From contig KV425551.1 in the NCBI GenBank assembly GCA_001632425.1, forward strand, positions 334,068 to 398,067: a DNA stretch of 64,000 bases, given 5' to 3'. The notes beneath the pieces are model-generated. The model saw nothing but the letters and a program-made list of their open reading frames with translations, had not been told where the DNA came from and ran no database searches. The position numbers and the translations under genes are program-made. This DNA comes from Neolentinus lepideus HHB14362 ss-1 (taxonomy: Eukaryota > Basidiomycota > Agaricomycetes > Gloeophyllales > Gloeophyllaceae). This document shows positions 33,518-44,001 of the stretch, in pieces (the first letter of the stretch is position 1; every line of letters begins with the position of its first letter).

Positions 33518-34814
33518 TCAGCAGCCGGTTGTCATTTCGTCAAACTCCGGATTGCTCTGTAAGTTTTCATCGACCGGAACCGCCGATTGCCCTGTGGTTA
33601 GTGAAAACGTAAATTTGCTTGTCCTCATGCTACCGATAGTTCTTGCCACTGCGGCAATCTCTCCTTTACGCATCATTGGCTGCTGGTATTTTTCTTTCTG
33701 CTGCCGGGCGTCACCGAGTGACATGCCCGGAGAGGAGTGCAGTATAGGTACGAATGGAAGAGTTATGTGATGGGTTACAGGTAATAGTGGGGTTGAGGCA
33801 CATGAGACGGATGCGGTTTTGTCCTTGGAAGATTCTGCGAATGAAGACTGAATAGGATACAAGTGCTGCTTATAGAAAGTACCCTGCTGCTGTGGCGGAT
33901 TCCCGTCCGGAGCCGAGACAAGCGTTAAACCCCAGTTGGTATAGACGATGACCGGGCCATGGGATAACCGGATGCGCTGCAAGGCTGTCAAGACGCATGT
34001 TAAGGTGTTCTTAGTGGACACCGAGGGCAGCGTAGAACGACTGGAACAACGGGCCGCTGTACGAGCCTGCTCCGCACTATATCGATCGACCCAGTAAAAC
34101 GAGCTTAGCGAGTCGATTGCAATAAGGCCGATTTCGGAGTCTGCCATGCGGGTGGAATGATATGCAGGCAGATGCAGGATTGTAGTTGATAGCTGAAGCG
34201 AAGAAGACGGCGCAAAAATGTGAAGGTTTTGGAGACATTGATCGGTGATGGATTGAGCAGTAGTAGACAGATTTCTTTCTTTCAGCGGGCCCGAGCCAGA
34301 TGTCTGAGTATTGAGCAAATGTGCGACACGCGAGACAGCGAGTTGATGGAACCGAAGGATATCAAAGCTGTTCTCCGTGTCAAAGACGACAGCAGCTTTG
34401 CCCCATCCCCCGAGTTTAAAACCCGAGTACCAAACAGGCATGAGACAAGTTACGAGTAAATGGTAGACCAAGTGAGTTTTTCCAGTGCCGGCAGCGCCCT
34501 GTATCTCTATGACGTCTCCGCGGTTCAGCGAAGACAGCGGAGACGCATGGTGCTGGAGAGAAGAAAAAAAGTGTGCGTCAAGCGCAGGAATCTGTACGCA
34601 GCCGGGCGGATATGCTAGCCGCAAAACCGTCAGCAAATGAGAGAACGATGACACAACGAATCACTTACTCTCTGCTTGGACCGAGCTTAGAAGCTGTAGC
34701 TTTGCTAGAAAATCTTACGACTTCGATGGAGTAAGAGGAAAAACGCACGTTCTGCAGAGATTCCGATTCGATTTCGCTGAGCAGTGCCTCAGCGGTAACA
34801 GGCTTGGACTCCAT
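33518..34814 (-). CDS. XRCC2: DNA repair protein XRCC2 (Rad51 paralogue)
   Basis: RecA-fold paralogue of Rad51 that acts with other paralogues in homologous recombination repair. The N-terminal helix MESKPVTAEALLSEIESES resembles the start of XRCC2. After one or two short introns, YPPGCVQIPALDAHFFSSL leads to the Walker A segment GDVIEIQGAAGTGKTHLVYH, then KAAVVFDTENSFDILRF. The Walker B strand is IGLIAIDSLSSFYWVDR, very close to the ILDSLSAFYWIDR block of animal XRCC2. VLTALQRIRLSHGPVIVYT and a C-terminal region with FTFSLTTGQSAVP follow. The Walker lysine and threonine are present. The exact exon joins at 34640-34760 could not be settled, because alternative donors change frame, so the first 30-50 residues are uncertain. 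Divergent from the coiled-coil gene at 35130. Confidence 0.85.
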
Positions 34815-35129
34815 TGCAGTGAGGTAAAAAGAGCGATTTCGCAGGCGGATGGTATGTGCTCCGTTTTTTCTGAAGTTTTGGTTGCCGCAGACGACTTCGT
34901 TCTCGACGACGGACAACGGCTCTGGCGGTTGGAGGAGAGACGCGTCGGTGGCGCCAACTTTGCCCTCGGGACGGGTATCTGCGAGCCACGTGGGGCGTGC
35001 ACTGGCTGGCGGTGCTCCTTAACGACAGCCTGACCAGCATTCGCTTTCCTTTCACCTGCACTTGGTCAGGCTGGTTCTCTTCTTCGTTTCGACCTTCGAT
35101 TCTTTCTACGCGTCTTAACTTTATCTGTC

Positions 35130-37620
35130 ATGGCCACTGTCGCCTCATCACCCCCTAATCCTGGCGCACGACGCACGCCGCCAGGATCAGTTTCCTCAAG
35201 GCCGACTCATGTGCCTTCGTCTTCAATATCTAAAGGGGCAACCGCACGCTCTGCTATCTCTCCTCGTGTCAATAGCACTCTTTCACCAGGTCGGAGGGCG
35301 TCTCTAAAGGCTGCCGCGCCTCCTCGTCTGAATGGTACTGAGACCAAGGAGTCACTAGCCGATTCCTTGCGACGCGAAACAGATGAAAAGGAGCAGGTAT
35401 GATGTTCCGATATTTGTCATTCTTACCAGAGAAATGATTATGGTTGCGCAGCTCATAGTGCAACTCCAAAACAAGGAGGGGGTCATAACTAATTTGACGA
35501 CCGAAAATGACAATCTCTCTTCCGCTCTGAACTCGGCCGAGTCTAGGCTAACTGAGCTTTACGCCGATCAAGCCCGTATGGAGGAGGAAACGGCTGCGAG
35601 AATGGATATCATTGACAAATTACGCAACCAAGTCCGAGACCTCGAGAAGGAGAAAAGAGACTTGCAGCGTAGGTACAATGAACAGGTGCATCAGTTTGAC
35701 CGCATTATTTGAGCTAGAACTGACTATGTGCAGACTTCGACATTCGAAGCTGAGAGACAGGCCTTTTACGACAGTGAACAGCATTTGAAGTCCCGCATTG
35801 CGTCCCTGACCCAGATCCGCAAGCACGTCGCGCCTCCCACTCACACTCATGAGCCATCGGAAACCGAATCTATAGTTCAAGAGGAAGAAGATGAGGTTGC
35901 ACAGACTAACGCCCTTACTTCTAGTCCCGAGCAGCAACAAGACATGGACGATCCGGAAACCGAGCCGGCTGAAATGACAGCATTGAAGCTCGAGCTGTCG
36001 ACACTCTCCACCTCGTATTCCTCCGTGCAGAGCACTCTCGTACTTTTGCAGTCCCAGTTGGTTGACCTGAAACGGGTGAATAGGGAGTTACAGGAAGAAA
36101 ATGAGAGCTACAATATTTTGCTGACAGAGAAGACATTGAACGGACAGTTCGATCTCTTGAAACAAGTTGCTGCGGCGTCTGTTAGCATCTCTAGCGATGA
36201 TGAAGACGAAACCGCTGCGGACACATCGGAAGCTGGAGACAGGAGCAGCCGCGGCAGCACAGGACGGAGTCGTCTTGACAGCGTCGAGGAAATCGCAGAG
36301 GAAGATGCACACGACACACTTGAAGCAGAGCTCGAAAGAAGCCTCGAGCCCGACTCCGAAGCTGTTTCTCCTACCCAGACGAGAAGGCGTGGGCACCGCA
36401 GAGGCGCTTCGACGTCTTCGAAATCTCATTCGCCTGGACCCCGCGGCGAATCCCTCGCCGATCTTCCCATTACTGGCCCCGGTCTCGATCTTGCCGCCGA
36501 ACTCGGACGTGCGGAGAATAAGGATATCCTTGAAGGTAGGACTATCGATGAGCACGATCGCTCTACTCTCAATACGAAGACTCCCAAGAAGTCCAAGAAG
36601 ATCAGTGCGGAGGCGTCGCGGAAGGTTTCGGCTATGGCTGACGCTACCGACGTGGTACCAACTGATATGGAGGCACTGCGCAACGAAGTCAAGTCGCTCA
36701 AGGATGCAAACAAGGCCTTGTCCTTGTATGCCTCGAAGATCATCGACAGGATTATCGCTCAAGAAGGCTTCGAACATGTCCTTGCCGTCGATTACGAAAA
36801 GATTCCCCCCACTCCCAATCCTAAATCGCCTGGCTTTACTACCTTCGATAACCTTCCACCAATATCTAAGCCACGCCCGCAATCCGCTATCTTTGGCTTC
36901 GGTTCGTCGTCTACTTCAGAGAAACAGCCTTCTCCGTCCTCTCCCACTCCTACTGCGACAACCCCTCCGAAAGAAGGTCTGAACAAGCCGGTGACCAGGA
37001 GTCGTCGTTCTCTCTCCTTCGATTGGCGTAGCTTCTCTATGTTCGGAGGTGACAAGAAGGCTGAGGTCCCGACTTTGAAACCTCTGACCCTCAAGCCTGG
37101 GTCTAGCTCGGTTACCGGTGCTCGAAAACTGGACACCCAGGAAGACGAGGAAGACCGACGAGAAAGGGAGAGAATGATAGCCACCATGAAGCTGATGGGC
37201 ATAGAGAAGCCCGCTGTGACATCCGCCCCTGTGATTCAGAAGAGTGTATCTTCGCCGGCATCCCAGCCAGGAGTTGCCTCTCCAACACCATCCCACAATA
37301 GCTCAAGTAGTGCATCGCGCTTCTCTTTCTTCCGCAATCGATCAACTCCCAACTCTGAGACATCATCGTTTGATTCCCCGAGCGTTCAGCTTGGTCAGCC
37401 ACCCTTAACGCAGGAGGCATTAGAGCAAGCTGAAGCGGAAAACAAGCTTGCTGCTCTGGATGCTCATGAGCGTGCACTCAGCGCAGAAATCGCCAAAGGT
37501 GCTTCTGGTGGGTACACCGAAATCACTCGAACTCGGCGAAGTCGCAGGAGCCATGGTGACAGCGGCAGCACCGTCTGGAGCGCTGGTATGAGCAAAAGCG
37601 GGGAGGATGGCGACGAATAG
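35130..37620 (+). CDS. Large coiled-coil protein ('M protein repeat'-type fungal protein)
   Basis: About 790 residues in three exons joined at 35397-35449 and 35688-35731. The N-terminus is Ser/Pro-rich and basic (MATVASSPPNPGARRTPPGS). A long coiled coil follows (LIVQLQNKEGVITNLTTEND, RMDIIDKLRNQVRDLEKEKR, LVDLKRVNRELQEENESYNI). An acidic Ser-rich spacer separates a second conserved helix, EALRNEVKSLKDANKALSLY then ASKIIDRIIAQEGFEHVLAV. That last block is the most conserved part in fungal relatives often labelled 'M protein repeat protein'. A Ser/Pro-rich tail with basic patches (TRSRRSLSFDWRSFSMFGG) and a terminal charged helix complete it. No catalytic motif, TM or signal sequence. A cytoskeletal or vesicle-tether role would be inference only. 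Confidence 0.8.
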
Positions 37621-38195
37621 TTACGTCGCAATATCACGACCAGAATTCTATCATCATGGAAGGGATGAACTTATAATCTCATGACCGCTCCGAAATTCAC
37701 GACAATCTGCATTAGCTTATTAACGCATATGGATGACAATGTTCGCGATCCTCAGGTTTGTTATATATCACCGGTGTATACCCTAAGTAAATACGGTATT
37801 TCGGTTGTATTTTAATGTGGGAGGAGCACAAACACGGGTGTATTGGGCGATCATGTCGATTTCTTTTCGACGAACCCGTCAACTAGCTGTCCCTGAGATC
37901 TAGTCCTAATCGGCGGTACTGGTTGAAGCGTGGTCGAGGGATGACGGGATTGGATGAGTAAGTCGGCTGGATTGGAGAAGAGAGTGATCAACGCTGTCGA
38001 GAGAAGACCAGCGGCATTCGCTCATCTTGCTCCTTAACGTTTCACGAGAGTATTCTGTGCATGCTTGCGAATTGTCTCGAAAGGGTTGGAGATATAATCC
38101 GGATTGGAGAGGATTAGAGGATGTCGAATCTGTTCAACGCGACTATAGATCGAATAGACTGTCAACACATGAATATGAAACACTACACAAGATCC
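37621..38195. other. Convergent 3' regions
   Basis: About 575 bp between the ends of the coiled-coil gene and SLX9. No gene seen; the AT-rich stretch at 37700-37820 (with TATATCACCGGTGTATA at about 37760) would suit termination of the plus-strand transcript. Confidence 0.45.
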
Positions 38196-38857
38196 TCACA
38201 GGACTGTCTTGCGCTGACTTTGGCTTAGCGTTTTGCCTTTCCCGATCTGTCCCAGTTGTGGCTTCGCCTTTGCGGGTGGGTCAGATGAAGATCCATCCTT
38301 TGTCGTATCTTGAATTGAATTCTTGACTGCTACGGGGATCTCTTCCTCTACGGACACGATCGCGGCATGCAGCTCATCGAGCCCTCCTGCGATTTTCTCA
38401 CGGGATTTGCGCTTCAGTCGTCGAGCATGGGATTTGGAGTAGGGCGCACTTCCCGTCTCCAAACCTGTGAGCAGTCAACAAAATAATGTAAATTTCGATT
38501 CCAGAACCACGAATAGCTTGGACAAACGTTGTAGAAACAGTTCCCTTTTCAAGTGTTGTTTCTCCTTCTTGGTGAGGTATGCTTCTCTCTCATCCAGCTT
38601 CGCGGGCGGCAAAGGATTACTCACCTATGCTCAGTGAGGACGAGCGAGCATGCTGAAATGACATAACTCACTGATGGCTCAACAACGTCTTCGATAACCG
38701 GCTGTTCCAAGGTATTGGCTTGGTCAGTAAGTCTCCGCTTGGTAAGCCTGACAGACTTTGCATGAGTGCTGACTCGCTGACGGCGTTCCTTTGGCTAGAT
38801 CTCGGACGAGTGTCACCCAACGAGACGTATACTAATCGAAAGTAGGAGACATACCAT
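38196..38857 (-). CDS. SLX9: Ribosome biogenesis protein Slx9
   Basis: Slx9 (FAM207A) takes part in 40S pre-ribosome maturation and export. Four exons of 3, 123, 97 and 269 nt give 163 residues with no remainder: 38855-38857, 38672-38794, 38528-38624, 38196-38464. The first coding exon is the ATG alone, followed directly by GTATGT; the acceptor CTAG then leads to PKERRQRVSTHAKSVRLTKR. Later blocks are LDEREAYLTKKEKQHLKREL, FLQRLETGSAPYSKSHARRL with KRKSREKIAGGLDEL, and the terminal GQIGKGKTLSQSQRKTVL, all characteristic of the family. Starting elsewhere would lose the conserved MPKxR start. Introns are 60, 47 and 63 nt. High basic content fits nucleolar localisation. Confidence 0.9.
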
Positions 38858-39111
38858 TGGCTTGCTTGAGGCTGGGCTCAGTAGTGACGATCACTACAAA
38901 GCCAGACTTTCTGGAAAGGTGGCACCTTTAGTCGATAATTGGAAGCGTAGCTGAGAATTGAGATCAAGAGTTCGACTTACACTCCGGGCCTGATCGAGAT
39001 CCTTTCCCACGTTTATGTTATTCACGAAGTCGCAATATAACACATTACATGTAGTACAATCGATTTACGAAGAAACCGACAGCAAACAAAACACACTCTA
39101 TGGTCTATGTT

Positions 39112-40726
39112 TCAACGTCGTAGTTCCTCATCCACAGTCGCCACTTGCTCCGAATGCGACGCTGATTCATCGACAAACCCGACGACGATGAAACTGACAA
39201 TCACGAGCAGCGCCCCGATTATGACCTGGCCCTTGGCAGGTTTGTTGAGAAAGAAGTCTCCAATCACTGCGAGAGGTATTGTTAGGCTGAGTCCGACGGT
39301 TACAACAAGTGGCGTCGTCTTCAGCATAGCCAGGACGTATATGTAGTCACTTGACCAGGTTATTGCCATCTAAATGCATAGCGTAAGGATACACGTGGGA
39401 GGAGTGAACAACAATTTCGCTCGCATTGATCAGGAGAGCCGCGATGGCTTTATGGGTGCCCGGAAGCTCAAATCGTTCTACTCCAGTTAGGTGCAGAATA
39501 AGACCTAGAGGCCAGCACGAGACTATGTTGAATAATCCCACGAAGCCGAAGAATTGCTGCATGTCGATACGGGACTCAGATCCGATACGAACCTTGAGCA
39601 GTATCACATAAAGAGCGTAGAATACGGCAGACATTAGGGCCAGGACATCGCCAAATATGGGCTTCGAGATATTTTTCGTCAGTACGGTGATGAAGGTAGG
39701 ATCCACAGGATCTGAGCCAGGTGGAAGGGGCTGAGAAGAGTCGGACACGGTAACAAGGATCACCCCGGCAAAACTGATTCGTTGTCAGTAACTGAGCATC
39801 AACCGATCACAAGTATCGATACCTTGTGAGAACAGCAGCAACCTTAGCCATGGTAAGCTTCTCAACGTGAAATATACGTCCAATTCCTAGCGTAAAGAAA
39901 CCTAGAAACACGCAAACACCGTTGAGAAATGCTGAAGCACAGGTCGTGCGAAGGACCCACCGCTCGTGCTTGATAAGATGGTAGCACTCGCCACGCTAGT
40001 CAGGTTAAGCGACGCATTGACGGACCAGTTGGCAATAAACCATATAAAGCAGAACGCAAATGCAAGCTGTGCAGTCTGTGCAGTCGTCAGAGGTGGCAAC
40101 TCGTCAGGTGGAGGAATGCGTGTGGCTGCAACCGGGACCTTGTTCACAATCGCGATGAGCCAAGATGCAAAGACCAGAGCAGCAGGTTAACAGCACTCAC
40201 ATGCATATCAGAATGCTCCGGTTCATTAGGAATGGGCGTGTAATGAGAACTGGAGCTACAAATGTTGTCAGAGATGCTACAAGAATCTTTTTCGGCGCAC
40301 GACTCACCTGTGCTCAGACAACCTTCTCCGCTTCTCTTCTCTGCCGAGCAGCCACCGTATCGAGAATGGGATTAGATAGAGCGTGAAGGCGCTGGTATTG
40401 AGGTATGTGACTCTGCGTATTAGTCAGAATAAGGAGCTCGCAAGAGCTCCACCTGAGTGTCTGCACTCACAAGAACGGCTTCTCATATCCATCCACATAG
40501 AGATCCTGATCAATCCCACCTTTCAGCACCCAGGCCACTTTTGAGATGATAGGATGCTACGCACCTGGGTCACGAAATTCGAACACGTCCACAGAAAGAC
40601 AACCACAAGTAAGAGACAGATCCCAATGGCATAGTCCTTTTTAGCCAAAGTGGAGACAGCCCCGCCCTTCGGCGAGGGCCCCTCGGGCAGTAGCGACTCG
40701 TCCATCACCTGGTCGTGTCCTTGCAA
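39112..40726 (-). CDS. SLC35F5/Thi74-like EamA-family transporter
   Basis: Multi-pass drug/metabolite transporter of the EamA type, closest in pattern to SLC35F5 and the yeast vacuolar proteins Thi74/YML018C. It starts with a short acidic cytosolic tail (MDESLLPEGPSPKG) and the first TM AIGICLLLVVVFLWTCSNFV followed by TQ-DLYVDGYEKPFFVTYLNT across a splice. Further TM blocks are TAQLAFAFCFIWFIANWSV with NASLNLTSVASATILSSTSG, the conserved first-repeat end; then FFTLGIGRIFHVEKLTM, PIFGDVLALMSAVFYALYVI, FFGFVGLFNIVSCWPLGLIL and PLVVTVGLSLTIPLAVIGDF. About 10 TM helices are expected. Substrate is unknown. The last exon ends with an acidic tail, DESASHSEQVATVDEELRR. Internal splice sites near 39370-39420 and 39760-39900 were placed by frame only. 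Confidence 0.85.
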
Positions 40727-41136
40727 GTTGAAGCTGTCCCTGCTTCGTTCATGGCCCCAGATGGTACGGAGAGAATATCAAGCCCACGACCCCAATCGCA
40801 ACTAGTACCGATTGCGCTATCTCGGCGTCAGTGCTGCCATCCGGTATCTTCCTTCGCTCGAGGTTATGCATACGTTGGACTTGCAGTTTTACATCAATAT
40901 AGAGCCGGCGAGATATAAGCTACATAGGTTATGCTTTATCGATGATATGCAAACTATTAGGACAGACTTCGCATGAAAGCAAAGTACATGACCGGACTGC
41001 ACCGTGAATGATCAGAATGAGCGTGTTATGTTCAAGAAATGTAAAGATAATGGAGAAGATACAAAACAAAAACCTCCACAGACTTAAACTAGAGCAAAAC
41101 ATGGGGTTAAAACGAAGTGCAAATGAAAGTGACGCT

Positions 41137-42632
41137 CTAAAGAGCAGGTCGGTACTTGACTTTCTCGAAAATCCTGTAAAGGCTGATAACGAGATTATTG
41201 CAGTACATGATGAGGCCAATCCCGACAAGTATGATGAGTACGAGCTGGTCGTCGCAGATCCTGTCACCGATGCCTCCTTCATGTCGGCCCAAATCAGGCA
41301 AAGGACCTTGAGGTCGAGGAATCGTATTGTACCATGACACGCTGTCCGATGACGCGCAAGGTATGATGGAGGTGAAGAAATTGTCAAAGCAGAGGGCAAG
41401 GGCAGCAGACCAGGCACAGATGAAGACGACATCGACGAGGGTGTGCGCCAATTTGGATGAGGTACCCCAGAGACCTAACGGTCGACTGAAGTATTCCGCC
41501 TAAACGACTCTCAGCTGGGCGAACCGTACCATGCAAATGTCCAAACTTACATAGATAGCAATGATAACGTGCACCAAAGTCAACGGCGCGAAAACGACGA
41601 CCAGAGTTCTGCAGGACAAAGACTTCTCAGACGCAAGCATATACTGTATCAGCGAACGTACGGAGATGCGCCTACAACACCCATGATATTATTGTCTCGT
41701 TCTAGTATGCGTATTCGTATGGCCACCGCTAGTGCTGCAGTAGTGAAGGAGATGTTGATGAACCGGAACAGCTGAGGATTATTAGAATTAGCTTTGCAGA
41801 CAAGCAATGCTGTGATCGTAGAACCAACAAGTGGGACATATGTATTGTTAAGCAGAAACTTTCTGATCTTCCTTTTTCTTCGCCGCCACGCCGACGTATT
41901 TGCCTTACTGCCGTCCGAGTCATCACGGTCGAGACCGCGCCTGTACAAGTTCGCACCCAGAGTTCCATCAGATATCTGTGGCGTTGTCCAAGGAGTGTTC
42001 CATCCAGGTGTGCGGTTATGGGCCAGGGTAAATGGCGCAGAGGGAGGGGGAAGCGAAATCTGCAAGTCCGGCTTGTTATGTGGAGAGGATGCAGGTTGTG
42101 TGGGGTCCTTCTCCCGATGAAAACCGATGGCTCCGTCGTGTGACCACCTGTTAGACGGCGACAGCCACGACATAGACCGATCCTTCAATTTCAAGCCCGT
42201 CTTTTCTGCCTTTGGGGATGGTATATCATCTTGCTCTTGAACCGTCTGCGGGTCCATGGATCGTGGACGAGCAAACGTCCACCATCGAGAAGGCCCGGCT
42301 AGCGACGGATCGGCGGAAGAGGAATGAGAGGAGGCAACGTCCGATGGTCGAGATTCGGACGTCCACCCTAGTGCTACAGGGGGAGAGAGCGAGATATCTT
42401 CATGGGGTGACGGAGGTTCATCCCTAGCCCATGCTAAAGGCCGTGCACAAGTCTTCCTGTTAGCGTTCCCTATAAAGATGCGAATAACTCTAAGCTTACG
42501 GGGTACAGTCACTACAGTCTTAATAGTGGATGACGGCGTGATGCCTCTGTGGCTCCTGACGCTCTGAGACTTTGCAAGACTCGAAACCGAGGCGGTAGTG
42601 GTAGAATGCCGCCCATCTACGGGCGCTGTCAT
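41137..42632 (-). CDS. Srf1-like four-TM membrane protein
   Basis: A long Ser/Pro-rich cytosolic N-terminus (about 260 residues, containing WWTFARPRSMDPQ) precedes a cluster of membrane segments. The core reads KFLLNNTYVPLVGSTITALL, ALAVAIRIRILERDNNIMGV with GASP-TLVVVFAPLTLVHVII across a splice, AIY-AEYFSRPLGLWGTSSK, AHTLVDVVFICAWSAALALC with FDNFFTSIIPC, and LVLIILVGIGLIMYCNNLVI. It ends SLYRIFEKVKYRPAL. This combination of HV, EYF.RPLGLW and FICAWSA blocks resembles yeast Srf1 (regulator of phospholipase D), though only on memory of the family. Three exons; introns at about 41591-41644 and 41500-41550. Start 42632 is the first ATG of the open frame. Head to head with the FAM192A homologue. 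Confidence 0.65.
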
Positions 42633-42847
42633 CGAGGGAACAGACGCCTGCAGGAGACTGCGCCGTGAATGGAACCAGCGGCTGCCAGGACATGGATTGT
42701 CTATCCATGCATCTCTGGGTTTTACTGACTAGTGAACCAGGCTTTTCTTCCGCACGAACCGGTTCGGCAGCCGTGCCGTTGGCTCGGGTCATCAGTTCGA
42801 TCTCCTTGACTTTGCTAGCAAACGACCTCCAGACGACAGCATAGGCA
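42633..42847. promoter_or_regulatory. Shared divergent promoter, Srf1-like / FAM192A
   Basis: Only 215 bp separate the two head-to-head start codons, so both promoters must lie here, possibly reaching into 5' coding sequence. No strong TATA-like element was seen. Confidence 0.45.
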
Positions 42848-43866
42848 ATGGACGACTCTATCCCTTCATTGTCCTCTGGTAGCGTCGGCTCTCGCTTTGT
42901 GTCCCAGAACGATATCGAGGATGCCAGGAAGAGGCGAGAGGAGCAATGGAAGGCAGCATATGCAAGGTACGCCAAGTAGTGCCTCGGTCAGCAGAGTCTT
43001 CACGAACATCTGTCTTGTAGACTCGGTCAGGAGCCTCCTCCGCAGCCAGTAGAAGATGCTTACGATGGGCGAAGTCTGGCTGAAGTGAGCTGAGAGCTTA
43101 TTACATATGTCTCCGGACTGACCACTTCAGGCGCACTTATGACCGGGTAGAAACTTGCTGCGAATAAAGTAAGTCAACCGCTCAAGAGTGGAACGTATGT
43201 ACTCATTCTCCGCAGGCAGCTAAGCAGGAAGAATGGGAGGAGCGTAATCGCTTGGGTCTGTGGCCTAACACGTCCTGTCACATCGTATCGCAGAAACTCA
43301 TTCGTCCCCGTTGTAGCGAACCAATTTCGAGCCCTCGAGGAGGATGAGGTTATGTTTCTGGACACCGTCCGAGAGAGACAGGAGCAGGAAGAACGTGCCC
43401 GCAAAGAGCAGGATAATGAAGAGTTGAAGTCTTTCAGGCAGTACGATCAATTTTCATCACTCTGGCGATGTGGTGACTAAGGAGCTATATTACCAGAGCT
43501 GTGGCTGCTCGTGAATCAGCAGTCAACAACAAATCTCCTCCTGTCCTGACTGACATGCCTACAACTACTCCTGGTCCAAGAAACACTGCCAAATCCTCTG
43601 TTGGCACAGCAGCTACCACCAAGCCAGCTAATCCTGCGCCCACGGCAAAAAGTACTAAGACCTCTCTAAAGGGCGTCCTCGTGAAGAAAAAGTCAAAGAA
43701 AGCGGTGGCGCCCGCTGCTTCTGGGGGTCCAACAAAAGCAGAGGAAGCTAAGAAAATGGATGGAACCAAGAAATTACGGGAAACGACGAAGAGGTCCAGC
43801 GGAAGTGATGCCGAGCTTGCAGAGTCCAAACCCCTTCCTAAGAAACAGAAGGTGGCGGAATCATAG
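42848..43866 (+). CDS. FAM192A/NIP30 (PSME3IP1) homologue
   Basis: Nuclear protein with the conserved FAM192A/Fyv6 N-terminal domain. In animals FAM192A binds the PA28-gamma proteasome activator, and yeast Fyv6 is a splicing factor of the same domain family. Exons read MDDSIPSLSSGSVGSRFVSQ, NDIEDARKRREEQWKAAYA then RLGQEPPPQPVEDAYDGRSL, AEKLAANK, AAKQEEWEERNRLANQFRAL and EEDEVMFLDTVRERQEQEER. This pattern (FVS....AR.RR.E.W...YAR, YD.RSL.E.L, K.EW....R..NQFR.L.EDE..FLD) is diagnostic. A Lys/Ala/Thr-rich tail with nuclear localisation-like clusters (KKKSKKA, PKKQK) follows. Six short exons, about 225 residues. Intact. Confidence 0.88.
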
Positions 43867-44001
43867 TCATGATCCAGGGATGTTGCGATGGTTGTATTTA
43901 TCCGCTCATACATAACACGACTGGGTCTGTGCGACATCAGTTTATACGGTCCCAATATACTAGAGCACATATGTTTGTATGTATGTGTCTACTGGAACAG
44001 G

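Noticed and set aside
36088..36882. 264-codon open frame on the minus strand
   Set aside because: Lies fully antisense to the coiled-coil gene, whose frame is longer and contains conserved helices; no family resemblance.
40929..41432. 167-codon minus frame, overlapping the Srf1-like C-terminus
   Set aside because: A Ser-rich alternative frame; the overlapping frame with CDDQLVLIILVGIGLIMYC is membrane-like and matches the rest of the protein.
42520..42975. 151-codon minus frame upstream of the Srf1-like gene
   Set aside because: Overlaps the first exon of the FAM192A homologue in antisense and is out of frame with the Srf1-like protein.
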